This document shows positions 50,901 to 58,960 of a stretch of 64,000 bases of DNA, one piece after another. The notes under the pieces are model-generated. The model made no database searches and was not told the DNA's origin. It saw only the letters and a list, made by a program, of their open reading frames with translations. The DNA is from Acholoe squamosa (taxonomy: Eukaryota; Annelida; Polychaeta; Phyllodocida; Polynoidae), in NCBI GenBank assembly GCA_949317995.1, contig OX439037.1, forward strand, positions 53,974,080-54,038,079, in the 5' to 3' direction. The translations under genes were made by a program, and so were the position numbers. The number at the start of each line of letters is the position of its first letter. Within the stretch, counting starts at the first letter, position 1.

Positions 50901-53900
50901 TAGACTATACCTAGGGTTGGGTGTATTAATAAATACCTATTGTTAACTTTATACAATAATAAGTTATATATACATAGGTAAGTCTATACACAAGTGTTCG
51001 TATAGAATATACAACATTAAAGGGGCATTATAAATAATATTTACATAATAAGGCATCGTCGCATATAATCCGAAGTAACTAATAATAACAGTTAGGAAGT
51101 GGTGCCTTATGCACCATCGACCTAAGGTGGTAAATGGTTAAGTAACAATGTTACAGTGTTATTATAGTTTAAAGACGTGGTAAAAGTAATGGATTTACAT
51201 GTAGTGATATGGTAATAATATTATTATACAATAGCAACTAAGTGACCCGAGGTGGGGTAAATAACCCGAGAAAAATTTTGTTGAGTTTGTTTACAAGAAT
51301 AAAATATAGTATATAAAAATAGATTTATACAAAATTTAATACTGATAGAATAGGCGTCCTACCAGGGTAGTAGGATCGCCCTTACAATATACCGGACTTC
51401 CGGCGAATCTGGAATGACTGGTTTCTGCAGCTCCATCCGGCAACATACGTGTGGTGGCACCTGTAGAGGTTGGTGGAAAATGTCCTGGAGAAACCGGGAG
51501 TCGAACCCGGGACCCTCCAACCTGCAGGCGGAAGCTCTACCGCTGAGCTACTTCCCCGTCTGACATTCTCTACCTTCCATCTATATCTGGAACGGTATAA
51601 TACACACGTAGGGGGAGCCACCACCGGATGCCAGCCCCTTGGGGCTGGGATCTCCAGAAACGGGGCTGCTGGCCTTACGGCAGAGCTGGCCCCTACACTC
51701 CTCCCTACCTACAGGGGGTAGCTTATACCGGCTGACCAGCCCCTGAGGGCTGGTGCAACCGGAACGGGGACAGATGGCATACCGCCATGGACTCACAGCC
51801 AGAGCTGGCCCCTACAATGGTTCGTATCGACTTATATGTTGGGTGGCTCATTGGCTCGCTTATCACTAAAGACACCAACACAACACGAGTGATTCGGGTT
51901 GGGCAAAGCCCCGGATACCCCTACCTCTCGGGTAGGACTTTATTCACTTTGTGTTCTATCAACAACGGAACATCTTGACTGGACCATGTCCACGTCCACG
52001 TACCAGTGTAGGGGCCAGCTCTGGCTGTAAGTCCATGGCGGTAGGCCATCTGCCCCGTTCCGGTTGCACCAGCCCTCAGGGGCTGGTCAGCTGGTATAAG
52101 CTGCCCCCCTTGTGTATTATACCGATCCAGATGTAGATGGAAGGTTGAGAATGTCAGACGGGGAAGTAGCTCAGCGGTAGAGCTTCCGCCTGCAGGATGG
52201 AGGGTCCCGGGTTCGACTCCCGGTTTCTCCAGGACATTTTCCGCCGACCTCTACACTGGTGGAGAAACCGAGTTGGTCCTGCCCTGCAAGGGGGGACTAC
52301 GAGAACTCGGTACCTGGGCTGGTGTGACACAAATGACAATTCAATTTGCTAGTGCTGGGAGGAGACTTGGTGGTTGGGCACAACTCAGTACTAGTCCCGG
52401 GTATCTGGTACCTATAGGGTACTGAACCCTATATTGAATCTGGTAGGGAGGAGTGTAGGGGCCAGCTCTGCCGTAAGGCCAGCAGCCCCGTTTCTGGAGA
52501 TCCCAGCCCCCAGGGGCTGGCATCCGGTGGTAGCTCCCCCCCTACATGTGTGTCATACCAATCCAGGTGTAGGTGCCTGGAACGGTATAATACAGATACG
52601 CTTCGACCCTGGCAGTACTGTGTACTGGTAGGTCAACTGGGAAGTCAGGAGTGCCTCACACTGCTTGATAAAGCCCAATCGATCTGGTTGGGAGGAATGC
52701 TTGGTGCTGGTTGGCCATGGTTGAAGCTGGTTGGGAGGAGTGTAGGGGCCAGCTCTGGCTGTAAGTCCATGGCGGTAGGCCATCTGCCCCGTTCCGGTTG
52801 CACCAGCCCTCAGGGGCTGGTCAGCTGGTATAAGCTGCCCCCCTTGTGTATTATACCGATCCAGATGTAGGTGGAAGGTAGAGAATGTCAGACGGGGAAG
52901 TAGCTCAGCGGTAGAGCTTCCGCCTGCAGGTTGGAGGGTCCCGGGTTCGATTCCCGGTTTCTCCAGGACGTTTTCCGCCGACCTCTACACATTGGTAAAT
53001 TCCACTTGTGAACATGTGACATGGTGCTATGTACAATATATATGAAATAATTGATACTTTGCTAAATAATACACAATCTATTCAATTGTTAATAGTACCT
53101 GGTAGTACCGTAATAACCAATGCATTTGTATTATCCTCCTTCAGTTATCGTTTGGTGAGAATCAGCTGACCCGGATGAATGGTGTGGCACGCCTCACCTC
53201 ACTCACCATGCTCAACATGCCACACAACTCTATCACATCTATAGAAGGTAAGGCTCACTTAATATATAAGGACTTGTACAGTTTAAATTTGATAATCATT
53301 CAAAATGGTCACTAGAAAAGTTATTATTAATCATTTGAATTTAATATATTCATTGACAAATTAACAAGTAGGAAAACATGATGTAAAACATGATGACATA
53401 TCGCATCCTGACAAATCGCATCCTTTATTCTCTCCCGGAAAAGTATGACTTCTTTTGTAATGAACACGGTATATGTAATATACATATTGTGTTTTCAAGT
53501 AACAGCAATAGAAGCTCCCTAGCAAATATCAAATTAATAACAGATGAAGTACCATACAGGCTTTTATAGCCAAGCTTTAAGGACAAGGGCTCCAGGTGAC
53601 CCAAACATTAATTGACAAAGGATTTTCTTGTAACTTGAAATATTTGTTCCTTACATGTTTTGTAATTGAAATGTGGAATAAAAAGTTGGGGTAGCAACGC
53701 TACTTTCTTCGGTACTAGCCATCGTTTGTAGGATGATTTAGCATTGAGTCCAATCGGCTGGTAGCTAGACATTTGGGCTTTTGGAGGAACTTTGGTGAAT
53801 AATTCCCAAACTGGACAAACAATTCTTTTTCAAAAACTACAAATATGTCCATTGACATGTGTTAATCAAGATAGGAATGTAAAATCATATGGTTTCAACG

Positions 53901-56900
53901 CTACTTTTTGCGCAAGACCAGCGTGTACACAAGGGGGTGGGAACCGTAATGCATAAGCCTATGGACCACAGTCAGAGGGGGGTAGATGGGGGGTTTCTAG
54001 TCTTTTGGCAAAGTTTCTTCAAACTTGATAAAAATGCACATTTATATTATTAGGCACCACCAAATAAAAAAGTTGGTTTTAATATGGATTTTTCATTTTT
54101 AGAGAATGGAGCGGAAGGACGATTTTTTTTTTGTTTTTTTTTTGGGTTGGGGGGTTGGGTTCCTTTGCTCACATGTTCATTTTTTTTTTCTAAATGCAGA
54201 ATAGGCTTATATAATGAAACAGGTGATGTTTTTACCTATCCAATGAGTGGTCTGCCATTTCTAAACCTTCATTGACAGACCCTGTATTAAAGCTGCTTGT
54301 TAAAAAAAAATAAAATAAAATAAATCTGTAATTTTCCAGAAAATGATGCTTGCGGAATCCATAGACAAATAAATATTTAAAAAAAAATAAAATTTGCTTT
54401 TTGGAAAATAGGGTGCGGGAAATCCATAGACCAATATTTTAATTTGGTGTGGCCTTAGGCATAACTTTTGAACTAATAATGATAGAACCTTGCTTCAAAA
54501 ACTGGCAGATTCCTCTTTTTGAGAAGAATGCACTAGTTCCAAAAATGGCCGCTAGGCGCCTGCCGCTCTCGTCCTTAAGATACCTCTTGGAGGCTTTTTA
54601 ACTAATACGTAGAGCATCGGCTCTATCCATCACGAACACATTCCAACCAACATTAATGTGAACAAATATGTTGTACAGAAATGTATGATAAGGGGTATTC
54701 TATAGAGATGTTGGACAGACTTTGTGTAGCAATGTACCACTAGTCCCTGTCGCAGTTGCGTCAAAATGCCCCTAGATCAATATTTCACCTAGGTCTGAAA
54801 ATGCAAACTTTGCTACAGCATACACCCACCCTGGATCACTATTGTTACCAGTGTAGAGAAACGACAAGCCCGAGGGTGCTTGAGGCATTTAAGAAGCCAT
54901 GTTCTGCGAGTAGGTCAACGGGACGGCGGATGGGCTCTAAAGCTGCGGTCTTTCACAGCCTCTCCAAAGTGGCTTGGTGAGTTTGGTTAATGACAGGTTA
55001 TTTGAGGGAGCTCTGTGTAGACGTTAAATACCCGGTTATTGAACTTTGTGAGAGTACCTTCAGAAAAGGCTGTTTGAATACGTTTAAGCCCTGCCCATTA
55101 GACCTTAGCCATGGTTTGGCCAGGAAATGAGCACATGATATGTGATCCGCTGTGGGCCTCGGCATTGAAATGGCCACATTTGAATCACAGAGAAACCCAC
55201 TAAAAGTGTAGTGTTAGTCTTAATACTCAAAGTGTTGCATTGCACTTTAGTGTATTGGAACGTATGAATGCAGACCTGGCCTATGCTAAGTTTGGGTATC
55301 ATGACAATCCAATGGGTTCATACAGTCGTGAAGGTTTGGTAAGATGTTCTAAATCTAATGTGGCTTTGAACAGTGATGCGCCAGAAGTGTATATGTGTAT
55401 CATGATCACAAATGAAGGCCATGACGTCTTTGGGCATCAGACCACCCTTATACGGTTAAATGGAAATGTGCTTTCTGAGGAAATACCAGAAGTTATTATG
55501 CATTCTTGTAAGGCCTTAGTCTGGAGTGGGCTGATTGTCCTTGTCAAGTGGCCCCAGGGTGTTTCCCTCTAAAGAGGGAGTATTGTTGGAGTGGTTAGGT
55601 TTGTTTAGGGCTAGTTGGTTTTCCATTGTGGTTTCCAGCATGTTGATACCTGTAGAGGTATTATACCGTATTTCAAAAGCCACATTTGGGGAAGCTCTAC
55701 AATCATATTCGGAGAAAGTGGGACTCTTACACCATTAGTTTAATCCTAAGTTAACAATCCTGAAGCTTTTGTATAATATGTAGTCATTGTTGATTTATGG
55801 CACTTATATCCGCTGAATTTCTCCATTTGGGGAGGAAGATCTAGGTAGTTTGTAGTTTAAAAAGAAACAAAGCTACAACTATTCTAACATGACAATGATA
55901 TACACATGTATTTTATAAATTTGGTTTTCATTTCTTCCAGGCCTGAAAAACCTCACGAGATTAACATGGCTCAACCTCTCGGGAAACTGCTTAAAGACTG
56001 CAGAAAACTTACAACACAGCGTCAATCTGCAACACTTGGATCTATCAGACAACAGCATGTCTGTCCTACCCGATGTTGGAGGCCTGAAGTACCTTAAGGT
56101 AAAATTTCTCATCCCTCGTAGTCCACAGTCTCCGTCCTACATCTCAGACACTGTAACCTTCCAGTTACTACACTGCTTAATAGTACAGTCTACACTAGTA
56201 CAGCCACTCACCATCACCTTCCTACAGTCCTCCCTCACACAGTCACCTTCCAACAGTTATCCCTCACACAGTCACCTTCCTACAGTCCTTCCTCACACAG
56301 TCACCTTCCAACAGTTATCCCTCACACAGTCACCTTCCTACAGTCATCCCTCACACAGTCACCTTCCTACAGTCCTTCCTCACACAGTCACCTTCCAACA
56401 GTTATCCCTCACACAGTCACCTTCCTACAGTCCTTCCTCACACAGTCACCTTCCAACAGTTATCCCTCACACAGTCACCTTCCTACAGTCATCCCTCACA
56501 CAGTCACCTTCCTACAGTCACCTTCCTACAGTCACCTTCCTACAGTCATCCCTCACACAGTCACTTTCCAACAGTTATCCCTCACACAGTCACCTTCCTA
56601 CAGTCCTTCCTCACACAGTCACCTTCCAACAGTTATCCCTCACACAGTCACCTTCCTACAGTCATCCCTCACACAGTCACCTTCCTACAGTCATCCCTCA
56701 CACAGTCACCTTCCAAAGTCACCTTCCAACAGTTATCCCTCACACAGTCACCTTCCTACAGTCATCCCTCACACAGTCACCTTCCAACAGTTATCCCTCA
56801 CACATACACCTTCCAACAGTTATCCCTCACACAGTCACCTTCCTACAGTCATCCCTCACACAGACACCTTCCAACAGTTATCCCTCACACAGTCACCTTC

Positions 56901-58524
56901 CTACAGTCATCCCTCACAGTCACCTTCCTACAGTCATCCCTCACACAGCCACCTTCCTACAGTCATCCCTCACACAGTCCCCTTCCAACAGTTATCCCTC
57001 ACACAGTCACCTTCCTACAGTCATCCCTCACATAGTCACCTTCCAACAGTTATCCCTCACACAGACACCTTCCAACAGTTATCCCTCACACAGTCACCTT
57101 CCTACAGTCATCCCTCACACAGACACCTTCCAACAGTTATCCCTCACATGGTCACCTTCCTACAGTCATCCCTCACACAGTCACCTTCCTACAGTAATCT
57201 ATTACACAGTCACCTTCCTACAGTCATCCCTCACAGTCACCTTACTACAGCAGGGGTGTTGGAATAGGGGGCAAGGTGGGGCATGCCCCCCCCCACCAAT
57301 CTCAGACCAGGGGGGCTCCCAAAAACTTTGAAACCAATATACTCTTGCTATGGTGAACTTAGTCATTTGCTCACAATTTGACCACCTTCCTACAGTCATC
57401 CCTCACACAGACACCTTCCAACAGTTATCCCTCACCGTCACCCCTCACACAGTCACCTTCCTACAGTCATCCCTCACACAGTCACCTTCCTACAGTCATC
57501 ACTCACACAGTCACCTTACAGACATCACTCACACAGTCACCTTCCTACAGTCATCCCTCACAGTCACCTTCCTACAGTCATCCCTCACACAATCACCTTC
57601 CTACAGTCATGACTCACACAGTCACCTTCCTACAGTCATCCCTCACACAGTCACCTTCCTACAGTCATCCCTCACACAGTCACCTTCCTACAGTCATCCC
57701 TCACAAAGACACCTTCCAACAGTCATCACTTCATTAGTGCACATTCAGTGTTCAATGACAAATAATGCTCTGTATCTTGCCAACATTTCTTTAGGATAAC
57801 TTCTGAATTTGTTTTACTCCTTTTCCCCACAGAGCCTCCTTCTACACGGTAACCTTATACGGTCATTGTCTACGGCCCCGGCGCACTTGCCTCCATCCCT
57901 TAGTATCCTGTCTCTGGCTGAGAACGACCTGGAGGACCTGAATGAGGTGGCCTACCTGTCCACCCTGCCCTCCCTGGAGCAGCTCTCCATCATGAACAAC
58001 CCGTGCATCATCATGACGGGACCCAACCCGTATCCTTAATCATACATCAATGAAATTCATCAAAGTGTCTTGGTCTCTTATTTGTTATGGTTTGAGTTAT
58101 ATGAATAGAACCTTCTCTAGAATTCTTACTTTTTCACCGATGATTTCAGCATCAATTTATCAAGCCGTTATAGTAACCTGACATGAATGATAAGATTTCC
58201 TACATTTTGCTGATACTAGCGGGATTCATAGTCACATCAAACAAGGCTAGTACATATATAAATGATAGCTTTAGTGCAATTGAAGTGCAATTTGGGCGAC
58301 AATTGCTGTGGAATTTATATATCACCGAGGGCTTGATCTTTAAAAGAAAACAAAACAAAAACGATGCAACTAAAATCTGAAGGTTTAGATTTATATGAAC
58401 TGTGCAGCGGTAAATCTGTGATTTCCTTGACTGTATAAAGTGGCTTTGACTACCGGCCATTCGTTGTCAACTGGTGCCTTACGCTTAGTTTTCTGGACGG
58501 CTACCAAGTCAAAGAAAAAGAAAG
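25790..58524 (+). CDS. CEP97: CEP97, centrosomal protein of 97 kDa (5' part; gene continues beyond the window)
   Basis: Six coding exons join with matching phases into 234 uninterrupted codons plus two bases: 25790-25802, 49372-49520, 53145-53247, 55941-56098, 57833-58029, 58441-58524. The product aligns along its length with the N-terminal leucine-rich-repeat domain of vertebrate CEP97: a short N-terminus, 'GQGIRRVEP', repeats such as [27 protein letters not shown] and LLLHGNLI, then [24 protein letters not shown] and the LRR cap [13 protein letters not shown]. In vertebrates CEP97 binds CP110 at the distal centriole, restrains cilium formation and has a later IQ motif. That C-terminal part is not found here. 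The human protein is about 865 residues, so roughly the first quarter is in view. All splice sites are GT-AG; intron 1 is about 23.6 kb. Confidence 0.93.
27026..27349. mobile_element. Harbinger-like MITE with long inverted termini, TTA target duplication
   Basis: The termini GGGAGTGATCATT and AATGATCACTCCC continue inward as paired arms of about 45 bp (AACAACAGG, GCTGGTGGGTTT). TTA flanks both ends (27023-27025 and 27350-27352). The interior has several 'gggggggtcagaattttttt' phrases. Confidence 0.85.
27442..28290 (+). mobile_element. LINE fragment: C-terminal end of ORF2 plus 3' UTR
   Basis: The open frame 27505-28026 encodes the region after the reverse transcriptase palm of non-LTR retrotransposons: '[11 protein letters not shown]', '[13 protein letters not shown]', '[11 protein letters not shown]' and '[10 protein letters not shown]'. 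The catalytic part is missing, as in a typical 5'-truncated copy. The stop at 28024-28026 is followed by AT-rich 3' UTR-like sequence without a clear tail. It lies in CEP97 intron 1, same strand. Confidence 0.82.
28433..28592. mobile_element. CAGGG-ended MITE (160 bp)
   Basis: The termini CAGGGCTTTTGACAGG are exact inverted repeats of 16 bp. The interior is rich in 'aatgcgcc' words. GCTGTA occurs on both sides (28427-28432 and 28593-28598), a possible 6-bp target duplication. Confidence 0.85.
28830..28920. mobile_element. Fragment of the GGCC-ended MITE family
   Basis: The left end TTA|GGCCT-poly(A) is followed by 'gttcaggtaacatgctc' and 'taggtaggtcgga', which match the right end of the element at 41970-42253 in inverted orientation. 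Its own right end is not clear. Confidence 0.55.
28921..31630. other. CEP97 intron 1, no gene seen
   Basis: AT-rich intronic DNA without a recognisable element. A short hydrophobic frame at 30684-30896 has no supporting evidence. Confidence 0.5.
31655..31726 (-). tRNA. tRNA-Cys(GCA)-like sequence in a repeat, copy A
   Basis: It folds as 72 nt with acceptor GGGGAAG/TTTCTTC, T arm CCGGG/CCCGG with TTCGACT loop, and anticodon loop CTGCAGG (anticodon GCA). The A box region reads TAGCTCAGGGG. The anticodon stem has one mismatch. It sits in a dispersed repeat, so it is a tRNA-derived module and probably not a working tRNA gene. Confidence 0.55.
32397..32468 (-). tRNA. tRNA-Cys(GCA)-like sequence in a repeat, copy B
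   Basis: Same fold as copy A, with A box TAGCTCAGCGG and B box GGTTCGACTCC intact. A base change in the T stem (CCCAG) creates a weak pair. Confidence 0.55.
33433..33617. mobile_element. GGCC-ended MITE, TTA target duplication (185 bp)
   Basis: The termini GGCCACATCAAAAAAATAAG and its near reverse complement ending GGTGTGGCC are flanked by TTA at 33430-33432 and 33618-33620. Next to the ends is the family mark 'ggtctacggat'. The 3-bp TWA duplication is the hallmark of PIF/Harbinger. Confidence 0.88.
33621..34627. other. CEP97 intron 1, no gene seen
   Basis: AT-rich intronic sequence. A short block near 34320-34355 has repeated 'gacctt' words. Nothing else is supported. Confidence 0.45.
34628..34680. 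repeat. Hairpin, 53 bp
   Basis: AGGATGTGCCTTTTCTAT pairs with ATAGAAAGGCACATCCT around a 'tatagatatatctata' centre that is itself palindromic. The word AAAGGCACATCCT also occurs at about 39030. Confidence 0.8.
35409..35815 (-). mobile_element. Second copy of the SINE found at 4640-5191
   Basis: It shares 'attttacgtcc', 'taaagtcctttcttttct', 'gaatgaccg.atctatgagg', 'aaccgctaccggggcttcat' and the stretch to 'gcccacatgctcacccca' with the integrase insertion. The left edge is a TTTGG repeat. No target duplication was found. Confidence 0.8.
35860..37790. other. CEP97 intron 1, no gene seen
   Basis: Several G or C homopolymer runs (36283-36293, 36781-36789, 37606-37617). 'tgtgtataaggcgcacc' at about 37505 resembles the TA-flanked MITE family at 58961-59736 but no full element is visible. 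Confidence 0.45.
37800..38165. repeat. Minisatellite, about 22-bp unit
   Basis: About 16 imperfect copies of ACATGGATGCAGCAATGGTG plus 2 bases. The multi-frame open reading this creates is a by-product. Confidence 0.9.
38250..41966. other. CEP97 intron 1, mostly featureless
   Basis: Only the small MITE at 39513-39618 and homopolymer runs are evident. Two short similar sites contain CCACCTGGTGGC (about 30880, and 41030 inverted). Confidence 0.45.
39513..39618. mobile_element. Small MITE related to the 58961-59736 element
   Basis: The left end CTGTAATCTCACGCGTAGAA corresponds to CCGTAATCTCCCGCGTAGAA at 58961. The right end 'ggtgagataacag' is a weak inverse. The interior has 'tgtcttgta' and 'tgcatcttatgtacg', like the 'gacgcgtcttatacg' of the family. 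Confidence 0.6.
41970..42253. mobile_element. GGCC-ended MITE, TTA target duplication (284 bp)
   Basis: GGCC followed by an A run and 'ggttgtgtttcaggt' is paired with 'acctgaaacaac', a T run and GGCC. TTA lies on each side (41967-41969 and 42254-42256). Confidence 0.85.
42363..43005. mobile_element. Harbinger-like MITE (643 bp) hosting a second MITE
   Basis: The left end AGCCTGGCGTAAACAGCACA and the right end TGTACTGTTTACGGCAGGCC are imperfect inverted repeats of about 28 bp. They are flanked by TTA at 42360-42362 and 43006-43008. The interior is split by the element at 42441-42790. Confidence 0.8.
42441..42790. mobile_element. CAGGG-ended MITE nested in the 42363-43005 element
   Basis: CAGGGCTCGACAAATC is matched exactly by GATTTGTCGAGCCCTG. 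Subterminal 'ctgtgccca' words are repeated on both sides. TGTTTG flanks the left end, and TGTTTG follows one base after the right end. Confidence 0.85.
43208..43728 (-). mobile_element. LINE reverse-transcriptase fragment, interrupted by a SINE
   Basis: Reading right to left, it encodes '[20 protein letters not shown]' and, after the SINE at 43484-43553, '[17 protein letters not shown]' with the catalytic YADD, followed by a 'KYLGHIIS' block. These are RT motifs 4 to 7 of non-LTR retrotransposons. Both the 5' part and the C-terminus are missing. It lies antisense in CEP97 intron 1. Confidence 0.85.
43484..43553 (+). mobile_element. 5'-truncated SINE with (ACTC)n tail, 13-bp target duplication
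   Basis: TCAAGTGATTGAC occurs at 43471-43483 and 43554-43566. The 70 bp between contain 'ctgtcgaaatggcgttaaac' and end in ACTC repeats, the tail style of mollusc-type SINEs. Confidence 0.88.
44893..44968. repeat. (TA)n microsatellite
   Basis: About 38 uninterrupted TA units. Confidence 0.98.
44969..46926. other. CEP97 intron 1, no gene seen
   Basis: No motif-bearing frame and no repeat with clear ends. Confidence 0.45.
46927..47244. mobile_element. CAGGG-ended MITE (318 bp)
   Basis: The left end CAGGGATGTGATTT is matched by AAATCACATCACTG (one mismatch). TAAAC flanks both sides (46922-46926 and 47245-47249). Confidence 0.75.
47823..48087. mobile_element. GGCC-ended MITE, TAA target duplication (265 bp)
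   Basis: GGCCACACCAAAAAATTAAG opposite TTTTGGTGTGGCC, with 'ggtctacgga' next to both ends. TAA at 47820-47822 and 48088-48090. Confidence 0.9.
48091..49371. other. End of CEP97 intron 1, no gene seen
   Basis: Nothing beyond homopolymer runs near 48697-48717. It ends with the exon 2 acceptor. Confidence 0.5.
49372..49520 (+). CDS. CEP97: CEP97 coding exon 2
   Basis: Acceptor TTTATTGCAG, donor CAG|GTGAGA. It encodes [18 protein letters not shown] and the first LRR up to 'QYKDTLQQ'. It ends in phase 0. The exon is flanked at a distance by inverted blocks of about 1 kb (31631-32620 and 52006-52990). Confidence 0.95.
49882..50023. mobile_element. CAGGG-ended MITE (142 bp)
   Basis: CAGGGATGAAAGTC is matched exactly by GACTTTCATCCCTG. 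The interior repeats 'cagggatttt'. The flanks CCAATC and CTAATC agree at five of six positions. Confidence 0.85.
50535..50707 (+). repeat. Direct repeat, copy 1
   Basis: It begins TTCGTATCGACTTATATGTT and runs through 'gacaccaacacaacacgagt' to 'cttgactggacca'. Copy 2 lies 1286 bp downstream with only a few differences. Confidence 0.85.
51462..51816 (-). repeat. tRNA-containing repeat, rearranged copy
   Basis: It starts TGTAGAGGTTGG and has the tRNA-like segment (51486-51557), then a body with 'ggatctccagaaacggggct', then a second body with 'accggaacggggacagatgg'. Each body ends GCCCCTACA. The two body types are otherwise found in separate units. Confidence 0.8.
51486..51557 (-). tRNA. tRNA-Cys(GCA)-like sequence in a repeat, copy C
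   Basis: 72 nt with acceptor GGGGAAG/TTTCTCC, both internal promoter boxes intact and anticodon loop CTGCAGG. Confidence 0.55.
51821..51991 (+). repeat. Direct repeat, copy 2
   Basis: The second copy of 50535-50707. The segment between the copies (50708-51820) is AT-rich and then contains the repeat at 51462-51816. Confidence 0.85.
52160..52231 (+). tRNA. tRNA-Cys(GCA)-like sequence in a repeat, copy D
   Basis: 72 nt; A box TAGCTCAGCGG, B box GGTTCGACTCC. The anticodon loop is CTGCAGG, and one anticodon-stem base differs (GGATGG in place of GGTTGG). Confidence 0.55.
52894..52965 (+). tRNA. tRNA-Cys(GCA)-like sequence in a repeat, copy E
   Basis: 72 nt, identical in plan to copies A-D. B box GGTTCGATTCC, acceptor GGGGAAG/TTTCTCC. 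Confidence 0.55.
53145..53247 (+). CDS. CEP97: CEP97 coding exon 3
   Basis: Acceptor CTCCTTCAG, donor GAAG|GTAAGG. It encodes [20 protein letters not shown] and LNMPHNSI. It ends in phase 1. Confidence 0.95.
54053..54454. mobile_element. GGCC-ended MITE, TTA target duplication (402 bp), diverged
   Basis: The left end GGCACCACCAAATAAAAAAG and the right end TTAATTTGGTGTGGCC are inverted. TTA lies at 54050-54052 and 54455-54457. 'ccatagaccaata' replaces the usual 'ccgtagaccaa'. Confidence 0.8.
54458..55940. other. CEP97 intron 3, no gene seen
   Basis: A 110-codon frame at 55240-55572 lacks any recognisable motif or splice support. Confidence 0.45.
55941..56098 (+). CDS. CEP97: CEP97 coding exon 4
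   Basis: Acceptor TTTCTTCCAG, donor AAG|GTAAAA. It encodes [18 protein letters not shown] and HLDLSDNSM, ending GGLKYLK in phase 0. The donor lies about 115 bp before a minisatellite. Confidence 0.95.
56212..57726. repeat. 29-bp minisatellite in CEP97 intron 4
   Basis: About 50 copies of CAGTCATCCCTCACACAGTC plus ACCTTCCTA, mixed with a variant reading 'agttatccc' and 'accttcca'. Two variant types alternate in patches, suggesting higher-order amplification. The array is split by unrelated sequence at 57251-57382. It begins only about 115 bp after exon 4 and ends about 105 bp before exon 5. Confidence 0.95.
57251..57382. mobile_element. Insertion within the minisatellite
   Basis: About 130 bp starting CAGGGGTGTTGGAATAGGGG, unlike the repeat unit. 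The CAGGG start resembles the MITE family at 28433, 46927 and 49882, but no inverted right end is visible, so identity is uncertain. Confidence 0.45.
57833..58029 (+). CDS. CEP97: CEP97 coding exon 5
   Basis: Acceptor TTTTCCCCACAG. It encodes [25 protein letters not shown] and [10 protein letters not shown]. It ends in phase 2 at the donor GTATCCTTAA, a U12-type sequence. Confidence 0.95.
58030..58440 (+). other. Minor-class (U12-type) intron of CEP97, GT-AG subtype
   Basis: The 5' end is GTATCCTTAA, nearly identical to the U12 donor consensus (A/G)TATCCTTT. TTCCTTGAC at 58423-58431 matches the U12 branch-site consensus TTCCTTRAY, with its branch A at 58430, 10 nt before the end of the intron, as expected for this class. 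There is no long polypyrimidine tract. The flanking coding phases fit exactly. Confidence 0.88.
58441..58524 (+). CDS. CEP97: CEP97 coding exon 6
   Basis: It encodes [20 protein letters not shown] and then YQVKEKE, the LRR cap of CEP97. The first base completes a Pro codon with the previous exon. Donor AAAG|GTAGGT, phase 2. Confidence 0.93.
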
Positions 58525-58960
58525 GTAGGTCTCCATGTATTCTCTCTTCAAATTTTATATGGCAGATTCAGCATTTTGTAAACGACGTCATATACTATTT
58601 GAATCCGCCACTATTTAAATGTGCCACTAAAAAGTCACCAATTGATTACTCGCTCTAATGGAATTGTAGGGGCCTTGGTCATGCCAAACTACTTAAATTT
58701 TGGGCCTGTTTATGGGATATTCTTAACAACTCATCAGAGCACTTGCCCTGCCCTTTTGGATAATGGATACATATCTGTATGAATAAATCCTAATTAGGAC
58801 CAATGTACCTTGTAAACTAAGGCCACACCAACAAAAAAAAGAGCTGGTCTACGGATTTTCATTTTCCAAAAGGATGATCCTTGTGTGATTCTCCCAGATC
58901 CAACGAGAAAATTTTATAGCATTTAAATTATGGAGGGTGAGCTAGTGTCTACTGCCATTA

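Larger units (their letters stand above)
52006..52990 (+). repeat. Composite repeat block, right copy (about 985 bp)
   Basis: The inverted counterpart of 31631-32620. The first unit runs GTGTAGGGGCC to GACCTCTACAC (52006-52256), within a wider inverted pair ACCAGTGTAG / CTACACTGGT. The last unit ends at 52990. It lies in CEP97 intron 2. Confidence 0.9.

Noticed and set aside
55240..55572. A 110-codon frame in CEP97 intron 3
   Set aside because: No recognisable domain and no supporting splice sites; kept as intronic sequence.
56036..57331. A 431-codon open frame on the plus strand
   Set aside because: Apart from its first 21 codons, which overlap CEP97 exon 4, it is a translation of the 29-bp minisatellite; the repeat has no stop in that frame. 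No start or splice support.
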